From Ampullaceana balthica (lineage: Eukaryota; Mollusca; Gastropoda; Lymnaeidae), in the NCBI GenBank assembly GCA_944989445.1, contig CALYLW010000053.1, forward strand, positions 1,279,501 to 1,343,500: a DNA stretch of 64,000 bases, in the 5' to 3' direction. The notes under the pieces are model-generated. The model worked only from the letters and a program-made list of their open reading frames with translations, did not search any database and was not told where the DNA came from. The translations under genes and the position numbers were made by a program. Below are positions 51,367-62,640 of this stretch, piece after piece. Numbering within the stretch: the first letter of the stretch is position 1; every line of letters starts with the position of its first letter.

Positions 51367-51702
51367 TTATAACTCATCTACGTCCGTATCAGCATTGAAT
51401 AAAACATTGTAATCAAATTCATCAGCGTTTTCAACCTCTGGTGTTGTGGAGTCCGGTTCTGGGGCCCTCACCGGTTGCTGTTGTTTCTCTCTAGTTAAAA
51501 TATCTACACGAAAACAGAGAACCCTCCACCAGACCTCGGCGTAGTTTGTATATAATAGTTCTTCTTCGGTGAGGATCTGTTGCATTACAGACCGAAGGTG
51601 GTCGTCAACCAACTCCTCAAATGTTGTATTCCTCCCAGTTGTGCTGGTTACCCAGCGGTCTAACAATGCATTGTAAATTGGTTTTAGTGTAGCAAGGTGC
51701 AT
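51367..51702 (-). CDS. 111-residue ORF in the left arm, function unknown
   Basis: Encodes MHLATLKPIYNALLDRWVTS, a region with FEELVDDHLRSVMQQI and AEVWWRVLCFRVDIL, and an acidic tail ending FNADTDVDEL. It is identical in protein sequence to 58308-58643. A strong acceptor (TTTCTTTCTATCTAG) lies just before the ATG and an AATAAA lies about 37 bases after the stop, so it looks like a real expressed exon. The helical core and acidic tail suggest a small DNA- or protein-binding partner, but I do not recognise a family. It reads outward, toward the terminus. Confidence 0.6.
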   Translation of the reverse strand: MHLATLKPIYNALLDRWVTSTTGRNTTFEELVDDHLRSVMQQILTEEELLYTNYAEVWWRVLCFRVDILTREKQQQPVRAPEPDSTTPEVENADEFDYNVLFNADTDVDEL

Positions 51703-51919
51703 TCTAGATAGAAAGAAAATATATTCGTTTTACAAACCGTATAAAATAGAAGTAAACAAATACAAAGACAATAAATTTAATGATGAATCCTAGGTGGAAA
51801 CATCCCTTTACGGTTGTTACGAAAGACAAGTTGTGTATATCCCTAAATAAGAATGTATTTTTTCATTTATTTTAAAGTGTATTATATTTGTTGAATGGTA
51901 GTATTTAAGGGTTCTCAAA

Positions 51920-52129
51920 CTATCTTTTATTTATTTTAAATAGTATTTTATTTGTTGAATGGTAGTATTTAAGGGTTCTCAAGCTATTTTTATTTATTTT
52001 AAATAGTATTTTATTTGTTGAATGGTAATATTTAAGGGTTCTCGAGCTATTTTTATTTATTTTAAATAGTATTTTATTTGTTGAATGGTAGTATTTAAGG
52101 GTTCTAATTACGCTTTTTATGCGTTTCAT
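51920..52129 (-). repeat. 63-bp tandem repeat (left arm), in-frame
   Basis: About three full copies of a 63-bp unit coding RTLKYYHSTNKILFKINKNS. Because 63 is a multiple of three the frame stays open. It is mirrored at 57890-58090. Whether it is translated is unknown. Confidence 0.75.
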
Positions 52130-53169
52130 GTTGTTAGGCGATGTATTTATTGGAATGGGGTACCCCAGTTGGATAGGTGTTGTTGGTGGCTAATTTAATT
52201 ATAATAACATAGTGGGGGAAGACAGTGGTATAGGCTACAATCAGGAATGCTTTAGTATATATTATAATTAATTAGATAAATGAGGAGGAGGAGGAGGCGG
52301 GGTGGACAAAAATGGCGGTTGTTGACTATTGGTAAGATGTTAGTCTAGGTGTGGTGGTGGTATAAATTATTTACAGGAAGTCACGAAGTGGAATTAGAAT
52401 GCTTTGGTTTAGGTTAAAATAAATAATACAAACGAGGAGAGGGGTGTGGGTGGGGGCAATTGCAGATATTGGTGGTTAATTTAAGGTTGTTTTCTTTGTA
52501 AATTTTAATATTTTTAGTAGTTTTATAGGATTTTAAAAAGTAAAGTAACGGTTCTCAACTTAGTGTGGGGTCTATGTTATGAAAAGGTCCTTTTTTGTTC
52601 GTAGTGTTTCTTAATTCTATGGTTTCCACCAAGTTTATTTGACAGCTTTAACACTTCTCATTTTAGTATCATATATAATTTCTAAGTTGACGCCTGTTTT
52701 CTTTGTGTTTTTCTTAATTAGAGGTTCGCATCTTTTTAGGAGGAGAGGGGTAGTTTTCTAAGTTTAAGGGTGCTTTCTTTGTTCGTTTTAGTAGTTTTAA
52801 TAGATTCATAGTATTTTTTTTTAAATTAGAGGTTCTCACCTATAGTTTTCTAAGTTTAAGGATGTTTTCTTTGTTCATTTTAGTAGTTTTAATAGATTCA
52901 TAGTATTTGTTAAATAAAAGTAGTACTTCGTATCTTTGTCTCGGGAATATTTTCTAAGGTTAATGGTGTTTCCTTTCTTCCTTTTAGTAATTTTAACAGA
53001 TTCAAAGTATTTTTTAAAACAACGTAGTGGAGCTCATCTTAGTGTAGATGTAAGTCAAGAGGTCTTTTATGTTTCTTTTCTTAACTAGATGTGATCAGCC
53101 GGTGAGCCCATTCCTTGTTGGAGGAAGAGGTCCAACAGAAAAGTTTCAAAACCTTAAGTCTTAATCTTA

Positions 53170-54000
53170 ATAATTTTAAAGAATTTTAAATAAAAATATA
53201 AGTATAAGGTTAAATTATCTGATATATTATCATTTGTATATAATGCGAAATAGAATGTCCTTGTGAGAGTGAATTTAATTTAATATGTTAATGGATCCGT
53301 GACTATGAATATACTTTTTTAGTTCATTCGTTCGTTCGTCCGTGAATTTTATAATTTCATAATATTTACTACTAATACTAATGATGTAATTATAATTAAA
53401 GTCATGATCTTAGTGTTAGTTTATTACTAATAAATACTAAGGCATATATATTTTATATGAACCGATGAAAACAATTTATATTAAATATAAGTTTGCTAGG
53501 ACTAATACAAGTATTTGCATAATGACACTGTATACTGTATACGGCTCCTACTATCGAAAGACCGCTTACTCTCATTTTTAAAAAAAATGCATAGGTTTAT
53601 TTATTCAACAATTTTCAATTAAAATATCAATATAATGTTAAATTATGTGATATATTATATTATGCGAAATGGAACGGCCTCGTGAGTATGATCGATGTAA
53701 ATTAAATGAATTAGTGACGCTGCTCTGACTGAGGCTTTAAGTAGTTCTAGTTCATTTGACATTTGCTCGTTCGTCCTCGAACTTAATTATTTCATACTAT
53801 TTACTACTAATACTAATGTTGTAATTATAATTAAAGTCATAATCTTAGTGTAAGTTTATTACTAATAAATACCAAGATATGTATTTTTATAAGGACCAAG
53901 GAAAACAATCAATATTAAAATAAATATATTTATTAATAATTGACTACTATTACTATTACGCTAGGACTAGTTTACCATAGTTACGACTATAGATCGACCG
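53170..54000. repeat. Diverged direct duplication, about 430 bp
   Basis: Segments 53190-53460 and 53610-53885 share long phrases (ATATTATGCGAAATGGAA type, CTCGTTCGTCC, TTTACTACTAATACTAATG, GTAATTATAATTAAAGTCAT). The first copy lies in the inverted arm and the second in the core. Confidence 0.75.
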
Positions 54001-56522
54001 CTTACACTCAACTTGAACATTTTTTAGGCTTATTTATTTAAGTATTAAGTCTTCGGCATTTTAATAATTTATTCAGCTGCAAAACTAAGTGTAAAGAAAT
54101 ATTTTTTGCACAAAAAAATGGCACCTAGAATATCCTAAAATACATTGTTGTAATGGATGTTTCAGAAAGGCTTGACCTGAAGCTAAAAATAGCCCAATGA
54201 CCGAATGAGTTATGACGTTTTCTGGTCTTAGAAATTACTAACCCTACAGAATATTGTTCATCCTATTAGTACTAATAAAAGATAAAAGTAAAATATTCAA
54301 AGAGTCTGTTTTCTTTTCATATACTGTCATCTTTATATGTATGTATGTCAAATGAACTATATAAGCTGTATGTCTATATGTCAACACTCACTTGGGATCT
54401 GGCAAGAGACTTTGGTGTAAACACAAAGATATCTTTTCAAAGATTGTAGAATAGAGAACTCAACAACTTTAGCAACTGACATTTATAGTAAAAATTCTGC
54501 ATGAAACCAAGAATTTATGCCCCGGGCTCGTGACCAGTGTCCAGAAGTTGGTATTTAATCCGGCAGGATTAACGAAGAAAATTTTGAACAGGTAACCACG
54601 ACATTATGCCACAGGGCTCGTGACCAGAGTCCAGAGAAATTTACTTTTTAAGCAGGTTTTAAGTGTTGACCTGGCCTCAACCCTGATTTTTTATATTTTA
54701 AAATAACTTTTTAATGTTAATTATGCGCTGGCGGGGTCTGTACCGAACTAAATTTTATTTAAAAATTATTATTATTTTTTTAAATATTTTTTTAAAATTT
54801 ATTTTTATTATTTTTTTAAAATCCAAACGAATTAGCAAGGAAATTTTGTTACTAGATAACCAAAACGTCATGCCCTTAGGGTGTGACCAATGTCCAGCTT
54901 TATTAATCTAGAATATTAACAGGGTTTTTTGTGACCTGTCGTGTCGTGTATATTCAACTACAAAAGGTGGTTGGTTTGAAAGTTAAAATTATTGAATTCT
55001 CTACATTCAAACATTTGAGCAACGTATTTCTTTTATAATACTAAAGACTCTTACCAATGGCAACTTAAAGCGGTGGTCAGGCGACGTCATAAAGACCTGA
55101 TAGCAAAGTCCACAAATGTGTCCCTAATAATTTTTCGTTCAGTTATCTTGATTATGTTTGACCGCCAGGTAAACTATAGCTGCACTGCCGCGTGTACCGC
55201 GGCTCTCATAGGCGCCTCTTAACTTATAATGACATGATGATAAAATCCAGAGAAGGAAAAAAAATGGTCAAAATAAATCATATCAACATTAAAGTATTTT
55301 GTGTCTTAAAAGTGTGAATCCATAGGCCTAATAACGGGAACATACATAATACCAATTTTTTGGTGTCACATCATGCTATGATATTACCAGATGCGGTCCG
55401 CACCCCCACAACCCGCTAGTAACACCGCTGATGAGAAACCGGTACAATAAACCAAAACATTAGCCCCATCGTTCCCCATCTTTCCATACAAGGGTCGCCT
55501 TAAAAACAATTTTTGTTTGAGTAATGTAAGTTTTGAGTGTTAGAGTTATGTTTTACAAAGGTGAACCCATACTGTCATATGACAGGATTTATTTATTTAT
55601 TTATTTTAATTTTTACATTAGGGCTCTAAGTTTTTCCCATTTTTAGTCTCGTGTTGTTAATAGGTGTGATAGAAAGTCCTCGGTAAAGACTTATTTTACC
55701 AACCCTTGGATGAAGTTGGTCTGTTTGAGAAAACTTTAGAATCTATTTTATGTAAGGGGTGGTAGTCACTAACATGACCTGTAAGGATGTATGCTATGAT
55801 ACAGAAAAGGACAGTAAGGTTGGTAGGCGATATGGGTGTGGGGTTAGGGGATGATATTATAATGGTGCGTGGAAAAAGCGCTTATGTTGTCGTCAACGGA
55901 GAACAAATGTATACTACCGTTTGAGTAATAGTAACAGACTCGGAGGTTACCGTTCGTGTTTGTAAAAGAGAGAGTAAAGGAAACGGTATTGTCTCGGTCA
56001 CGAACTAAGTAGGAGGGGAGATCAAAGATATGCTGCTCGAGTAATAATAAACTTGTAGAAAGACAGACGCTCGTGATAAAGAAAAGGGGTGGTCATGTTT
56101 TCTTTTGAGTGAGGTTTATCAATTTTTTTCCTAGAGCAACATTTAACAACATCATTACTTCATCTTTTTTCCGTCGTTTGTTTGTGGTTGTAACTCTATT
56201 TCTTTTTTGATGAGGTCGTAGATTTCAAGAGGCTTTTCTAATCATTTACAATTCTTCTTTTGTCTTGATAAAGATTTTGTCGACATGTTAAGATATATTT
56301 TTATTCTGAGGGTTTTCTTTTAGTTTCAAAACTTAGAGAAATTGTGAGATTTGGAGTCAAGTTCAGGAGGGATGTTGTAAATTATTAACAGTGAGTGTAA
56401 CAATACGAGACGGTTTAGGTGTCAACATTAAGAGGGAGGTTGTGAATTAATAGCAGGGAGGGAAAAAAGATGAGGAGGGTTAAGAGTCAGCGTAAGGAGT
56501 TTGTAAATTTTTAGGTGGGAGT
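53509..56522. other. Core of the inverted-arm element, no gene recognised
   Basis: About 3 kb, AT-rich, no frame above 65 codons. Contains three diverged copies of a GGCTCGTGACCAGTGTCCAG phrase (54526, 54609, 54880) and, at 56340-56520, three degenerate 60-bp G-rich repeats. No polymerase, integrase or other Polinton protein can be read. Confidence 0.6.
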
Positions 56523-57889
56523 GTATTAGTCCTAGCAAACTTATATTTAATATAAATTGTTTTCATCGGTTCATATAAAATATATATGCCTTAGTATTTA
56601 TTAGTAATAAACTAACACTAAGATCATGACTTTAATTATAATTACATCATTAGTATTAGTAGTAAATATTATGAAATTATAAAATTCACGGACGAACGAA
56701 CGAATGAACTAAAAAAGTATATTCATAGTCACGGATCCATTAACATTTTAAATTAAATTCACTCTCACAAGGACATTCCATTTCGCATTATATACAAATG
56801 ATAATATATCAGATAATTTAACCTTATACTTATATTTTTATTTAAAATTCTTTAAAATTATTAAGATTAAGACTTAAGGTTTTGAAACTTTTCTGTTGGA
56901 CCTTTTCCTCCAACAAGGAATGGGCTCACCGGCTGATCACATCTAGTTAAGAAAAGAAACATAAAAGACCTCTTGACTTACATCTACACTAAGATGAGCT
57001 CCACTACGTTGTTTTAAAAAATACTTTGAATCTGTTAAAATTACTAAAAGGAAGAAAGGAAACACCATTAACCTTAGAAAATATTCCCGAGACAAAGATA
57101 CGAAGTACTACTTTTATTTAACAAATACTATGAATCTATTAAAACTACTAAAATGAACAAAGAAAACATCCTTAAACTTAGAAAACTATAGGTGAGAACC
57201 TCTAATATAAAAAAAAATACTATGAATCTATTAAAACTACTAAAACGAACAAAGAAAGCACCCTTAAACTTAGAAAACTACCCCTCTCCTCCTAAAAAGA
57301 TGCGAACCTCTAATTAAGAAAAACACAAAGAAAACAGGCGTCAACTTAGAAATTATATATGATACTAAAATGAGAAGTGTTAAAGCTGTCAAATAAACTT
57401 GGTGGAAACCATAGAATTAAGAAACACTACGAACAAAAAAGGACCTTTTCATAACATAGACCCCACACTAAGTTGAGAACCGTTACTTTACTTTTTAAAA
57501 TCCTATAAAACTACTAAAAATATTAAAATTTACAAAGAAAACAACCTTAAATTAACCACCAATATCTGCAATTGCCCCCACCCACACCCCTCTCCTCGTT
57601 TGTATTATTTATTTTAACCTAAACCAAAGCATTCTAATTCCATTTGGTGACTTCCTGTACATAATTTATACCACAACCACACCTATACTAACATCCCACC
57701 AACAGTCAACACCCGCCATTTTTGTCCACTCCTCCTCATTTGTCTAATTAATTATAATATATACTAAAGCATTCCTGATTGTAGTCTATACCACCGTCTT
57801 CCCCCACTATGTTATTATAATTAAATTAGCCACCAACAACACCTATCCAACTGGGGTACCCCCTCCAATAAAATACATCGGCTAACAAC

Positions 57890-58090
57890 ATGAAACGCGT
57901 AATTAGAACCCTTAAATACTACCATTCAACAAATAAAATAATATTTAAAATAAATAAAAATAGCTCGAGAACCCTTAAATATTACCATTCAACAAATAAA
58001 ATACTATTTAAAATAAATAAAAATAGCTTGAGAACCCTTAAATACTACCATTCAACAAATAAAATACTATTTAAAATAAATAAAAGATAG
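57890..58090 (+). repeat. 63-bp tandem repeat (right arm), in-frame
   Basis: Mirror of 51920-52129 with a few substitutions. The open frame begins MKRVIRTLKYYHSTNK. Confidence 0.75.
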
Positions 58091-58307
58091 TTTGAGAACC
58101 CTTAAATACTACCATTCAACAAATATAATACACTTTAAAATAAATGAAAAAATACATTCTTATTTAGGGATATACACAACTTGTCTTTCGTAACAACCGT
58201 AAAGGGATGTTTCCACCTAGGATTCATCATTAAATTTATTGTCTTTGTATTTGTTTACTTCTATTTTATACGGTTTGTAAAACGAATATATTTTCTTTCT
58301 ATCTAGA

Positions 58308-58643
58308 ATGCACCTTGCTACACTAAAACCAATTTACAATGCATTGTTAGACCGCTGGGTAACCAGCACAACTGGGAGGAATACAACATTTGAGGAGTTG
58401 GTTGACGACCACCTTCGGTCTGTAATGCAACAGATCCTCACCGAGGAAGAACTATTATATACAAACTACGCCGAGGTCTGGTGGAGGGTTCTCTGTTTTC
58501 GTGTAGATATTTTAACTAGAGAGAAACAACAGCAACCGGTGAGGGCCCCAGAACCGGACTCCACAACACCAGAGGTTGAAAACGCTGATGAATTTGATTA
58601 CAATGTTTTATTCAATGCTGATACGGACGTAGATGAGTTATAA
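58308..58643 (+). CDS. 111-residue ORF in the right arm, function unknown
   Basis: Identical in protein to 51367-51702. The acceptor TTTCTTTCTATCTAG ends one base before the ATG, and AATAAA is at 58680-58685. It reads toward the right terminus, so both copies point outward. Confidence 0.6.
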   Translation: MHLATLKPIYNALLDRWVTSTTGRNTTFEELVDDHLRSVMQQILTEEELLYTNYAEVWWRVLCFRVDILTREKQQQPVRAPEPDSTTPEVENADEFDYNVLFNADTDVDEL

Positions 58644-58979
58644 ATGTTCTTTTAAAAACAGATAATTTTTATATTATATAATAAATGCTGAAAATTGTAC
58701 GATACTTGTTTTGTTTTACCTTGTGTTGTCGTTGTAATTAGTTACATTGTAGTATTATTATACATTGAGAACCACTCCATAAAAATTTCAAAATCAAAAG
58801 GGAAATAACTTTATAAATACTTAATTCATTACACTCTTATTTCCCCTCAAAATAAAATAAAAAAATTATGTTTTTAAACTCAATTTACATGATTATTTCC
58901 CCTCAAAATATAATTTCAAAATACCAAATAAAGGGAAATAACAAAAAATAGTTTAAATACCTATCAATTACACGATTGT

Positions 58980-59300
58980 TGCCCCTTACCAACATCACCT
59001 GACCTTCCGGTCGCCATCTTGTCCAACCACGTGTCCGGGTCGCCATCTTGGCACCATCCCACCGGAACCATGCCACCTTGGACCGGAACCGGAAGTGGCG
59101 CCATCTTGACCGGAACCAGAAGTGGCACCATCTTGAACCGGAACCGGAAGTGGCGCCATCTTGAACCGGAAGTGACGCCATCTTGACCGGAAGAACGCCA
59201 TCTTGACCGGAAACGGAAGCGACGCCATCTTGAACCGGAAGTACGTCATATTGGTCGGAACCGGAAGTGACGTCATCCACCACCGGAAAGTAGGTCAAAG
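58980..59300 (-). promoter_or_regulatory. CRE/ETS/YY1-like motif cluster (right arm)
   Basis: Mirror of 50712-51010, with the same CGCCATCTTG and CCGGAAGTG alternation and one TGACGTCA near 59268. Confidence 0.55.
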
Positions 59301-59486
59301 GTCACCACCACTGGTGGTGGAGGTCATTAATACCTGAATCCGCCATTCTATACTACTGGCCCGGTCCAACCAGCGTCCTTTTAAATAAAATGATTGCAAG
59401 CAGCTAATTTAAGACTATAACTTGTAAGGCTAAGTGTGAGTGTACTAAGTCAAAAAAATTAAATAGAAGTAAATTTAATTAATATA

Positions 59487-59940
59487 TAGTTTAGGGCAGC
59501 GGAAATTTACGACTAATTAATCGATTAATCGTTAAAAAATTTATTCGATTATAATTAATTTGATACATTAAAATTCGATTAAAATTTAGGAAAATATTTA
59601 TATTTTTTGTCTTAAAATGTATTAATAATTTATAGTTTTTGGTACTTACATACTTTTCCCTCGTATTCTTATTATTTCTTTAGACTTATGTAAACAAAAA
59701 GGGTTTTTTTTCATTATTTATTGCATAGCAGAACAAATTTTCTGTATTACGTCACAAAATTTGGGAGCCATGGAATCACCGCGACTTAACCGATTTTGTG
59801 AAATAGTGAATCGCAACTTAACGGAATCTATATATGCTTTATAAGAATATAAATAATCAAAATTAATCGATTGATGTGATTAAATTTTCCCCTGATTAAT
59901 CAAACAATTATTTTTCTTTTTAATCAGTAACAGCCCTAAT
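59487..59940. mobile_element. TAGGGC...GCCCTA MITE
   Basis: Starts TAGGGCAGCGGAAATT and ends AACAGCCCTA, giving short inverted ends. Interior is rich in CGATTAAT. A fragment of the same family is at 39957. Confidence 0.55.
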
Positions 59941-60147
59941 AATTTTATAATTGATGCCCCACTTGCAAATGTAAATAGAAGGATTCGGACTTGGTATAAT
60001 ATTAATATTAAAATCAATGTTTTCAGATAAATATTTATGTAAAAGGAATTCATATGTTGAGTTTTGTATATAGGAGTCATTTTGAAATTCTTGGCAGAAT
60101 GTGATTTGTTGCTCCATATGTTCATAAGCTTTTGGTACAATCTAGTA

Positions 60148-61009
60148 CAGCGTACCTCAAGATACTAAATTAATCCGTTTCAGGTTGGCTTTCGTATCTT
60201 GGATTTTTAGTATCTCGAACTAAGCTTTACATTTAAAGTACTTAATCCGTTCCAAGCCACACAGAAAAAACACTAAAAATTAAAAATATGTAAAACTGTA
60301 GAAACATAAAGTAGGACTCTTCAATCATCAAAAGTACACATTATAAATCAAATAAATAATAAAAAGAGCTATGAAAACAGAGTAAAATAAATGAAAAATA
60401 AAATTTATACAAGTGTACCTTTTTAGTGAGGCGATGTGTCATAAAATTTGTTAGGGGAGGAGAACGGATGGCTGAAAACATTACGGCATTACGTAAGAAG
60501 CACTTAGCTTTAACAAAATAATACGTTATGTACAAACTTTGCATGAATTAATGCTAAATAATCACTTATATTTAATACAACTGTGCACTAAACAGACGTA
60601 ACATAACACTTAAAATTATGTAAAACTTTTTGTTTTGCGGTTTCTAATTTTCCGTTTGACATTTCATTTCCTTTCCTCACTTCCACCAACATCTTTTTTA
60701 CTTATTTTGAAAAAAAATGTATTTTAATCTTGGCTTATTAATGGTCTCTTAGCAAATGTTGATAAAAGAAATCTTGTTTTTACTGCATTTTACAATGTTT
60801 CTGAAATGAGTCAGGCAAATGTCATTGAACTGCAAAATAACTATTGGTGGCTCGTTGAATGCAGTCACGTGATGCCCAATATTGTCAGCTGCGTGATTAC
60901 AATTCTTGGAATTTTTTTTTCGTATCTTGGAACAAAATAATTCTTCGAGTGGTCTTTCGTATCCTGGATTTTTCGTATCTTGAAGAATTCTTATCTCGAG
61001 GTAACACTG
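60148..61009 (+). mobile_element. TA-flanked pogo/mariner-type MITE, compact copy
   Basis: Inverted ends CAGCGTACCTCAAGATAC and ...TTATCTCGAGGTAACACTG, flanked by TA on both sides. It is 862 bp long and homologous to both flanks of the 53-bp satellite array at 35817-39960. Confidence 0.85.
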
Positions 61010-61018
61010 TATATGATT

Positions 61019-61163
61019 TGCAGTACCTTAAGTTCAGAAGGTGTTGGTACACTCGAGTGTAATTTGTTGTACCTTCAGAAATTTGCTAGTACAATAGAGT
61101 ATGTGATTTTTTTGTACCGTAAGTTCAGAGGCTGTTGGTACAATCGAGTATGTTATTTGGTGT
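61019..61163. repeat. About 50-bp tandem repeat (GTACCTTAAGTTCAGAAG...)
   Basis: Three copies before and two after (61840-61930) the GC-rich insert, with the phrases TTCAGAAGCTGTTGGTACAA and TCGAGTATGTTA. Confidence 0.75.
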
Positions 61164-61839
61164 CGTCGAGAAGGGATGGCCTCTACAGGGCTCGAAGGAC
61201 GAGTAAAATCGCGGGCCGCGGACCTGACCGCGACCAACGACAGGAAAATAATAACTCCTGGCAGGCAATCCGAAGTCCAATATGTTAGGTGTTAGGTGCT
61301 AGTAACATATGATTACAGTCGCTGTAGGGATCTTAGACAAAGCAACTTAAATGCATTGTCGATGATGAAAGCCAAAGTACCCGTTGAGGGTTGGGTTACT
61401 CCGAAGCGACCGTTTCGTCCCCCTCATTTTACTAGCAACGCCATTGAGCGGTGCCGGTTTAGGGCCAGGAGCGCCAGCATGGATTAGCAAAAGGTTACGC
61501 GAAGAACGCAGCGGACGCCAGTTCTGAGGTAACCTTCCAGTGGGGGTTACATCCTAGGTAGGTCTTTGATGATCCCCCGCTCTGCGGCGGTCCTAACCAT
61601 GGAGACCCGTATGTTTTCCTGGGGTGGCGCCAAAGTGGTAGCGGTTCGTGTTAGAGAATTCCACCCTCCGTGTGAGGCCAATTTAGAGGGAGGCATTTTC
61701 GACTTTATGTCCTGGATGCCCAGGTGGCCTCTTCAGAAGTTACGTCCCTTTGGGGGACAGATAGCTGATAGGGTCTTCCAGGAAGACACATAAAGAGCAT
61801 TAGGCTCGGGGCTTCTGATTTTCTTCCACATGTAGGATC
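61164..61839. mobile_element. 676-bp GC-rich insert with 9-bp duplication
   Basis: Starts CGTCGAGAAGGGATGG and ends ACATGTAGGATC, flanked by ATTTGGTGT on both sides (61155-61163 and 61840-61848). No inverted ends and no poly-A. Much richer in G+C than its surroundings. Two short frames (61296-61487, 61566-61793) have no recognised motif. It may be a SINE or the untranslated end of a LINE. Confidence 0.55.
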
Positions 61840-61930
61840 ATTTGGTGTACCTTAAGTTCCGAAGTTGTTGGTTCAATCGAGTATGTTATTGGTTGTACCT
61901 TATGTTCAGAAGCTGTTTTTAAAATCGAGC

Positions 61931-62135
61931 ATGAGAATCGAACTATGACTGGTGTATTTTCTTCCAATGGCGGACAATTTCAGTGTTTATTTAATGTAAC
62001 ATAGTTCCAGCATATTCTGACACGTGTGTTAGATAATATATTTGTCTACTAATCACAGGAGAACTCTACACACAGTATTTTAATTTTTTTTTAAATTCAT
62101 TTTACTTGTAAAAATTGCAAACAAAATTATATAAA

Positions 62136-62199
<64 letters not shown>

Positions 62200-62204
62200 A
62201 TAAT
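61931..62204. repeat. AT-rich spacer with (TA)n microsatellite
   Basis: The (TA)n run covers about 62136-62197. Confidence 0.9.
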
Positions 62205-62640
62205 ATGATATTAAAACTCGTGGCTTCTGCTTGAGGCCTTGATTGTTTAATGCATTGAATGCCGAAAAAACGTTGGATCGATTTTTATCCCACTTCCTCG
62301 TATGCTGGCGAGCTGAAATTTCGCAGGCAGACTCATTCCGATGATAGAAATGATATATAAAAATTTCAGATCGATCGAATGTACTGTAATTAAATTAATG
62401 AATTTTTATTTTATCTCTATTTATTAACATCTGGCATGTTAATTTTTGTGCTAGAGTGTCGCGGTGCGTATTATATTGAACGACCTTTTTAATACTTGCC
62501 TGTTGCGCTGTGCTGTGAGTATTATATTGACAATATTTTTTAAAATATATTCCCGACCTGTAAATGTAAATGCTATTAATTGCTAATCTGTCTCGCGGTG
62601 CGCACTATGTTAAACATGTTTTTATAACCTTTTTCCCGTG
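62205..62640 (+). repeat. GATCGATT-type repeat family, copy
   Basis: Shows ACTCGTGGCTTCTGCTTGAG, TTGGATCGATTTTTATCCC, TGGCGAGCTGAAATTTCGCA, TCAGATCGATCGAATGTA and GTCGCGGTGCGTATTATATT. Confidence 0.8.

Larger units (their letters stand above)
50653..53508 (+). repeat. Left inverted arm
   Basis: Pairs with 56523-59357 in inverted orientation, with a low percentage of substitutions and small gaps. The arm contains, from outside in, a GC-rich motif cluster, an ORF pointing outward, a 63-bp tandem repeat and diverged 100-bp repeats with GGTTCTCA. Confidence 0.92.
50650..59357. mobile_element. 8.7-kb element with 2.85-kb inverted arms and Polinton-type ends
   Basis: Flanked by the 6-bp direct repeat GGCCCG (50644-50649 and 59358-59363). 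The left end reads AGTAGTAGTATAGAATGG and the right end is the complement of AGTAGTATAGAATGG. The two arms are near-identical over about 2.85 kb. Six-base duplications, AGT termini built of short tandem repeats and long inverted arms are the structural features of Polinton/Maverick elements. Their genes (protein-primed polymerase B, integrase, protease, capsid) are not seen, so this would be a non-autonomous relative or a new type. Confidence 0.75.
56523..59357 (-). repeat. Right inverted arm
   Basis: Mirror of 50653-53508, about 2835 bp. Small differences include a rearranged stretch near 57870 (CCCCCTCCAATAAAATACAT). Confidence 0.92.
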
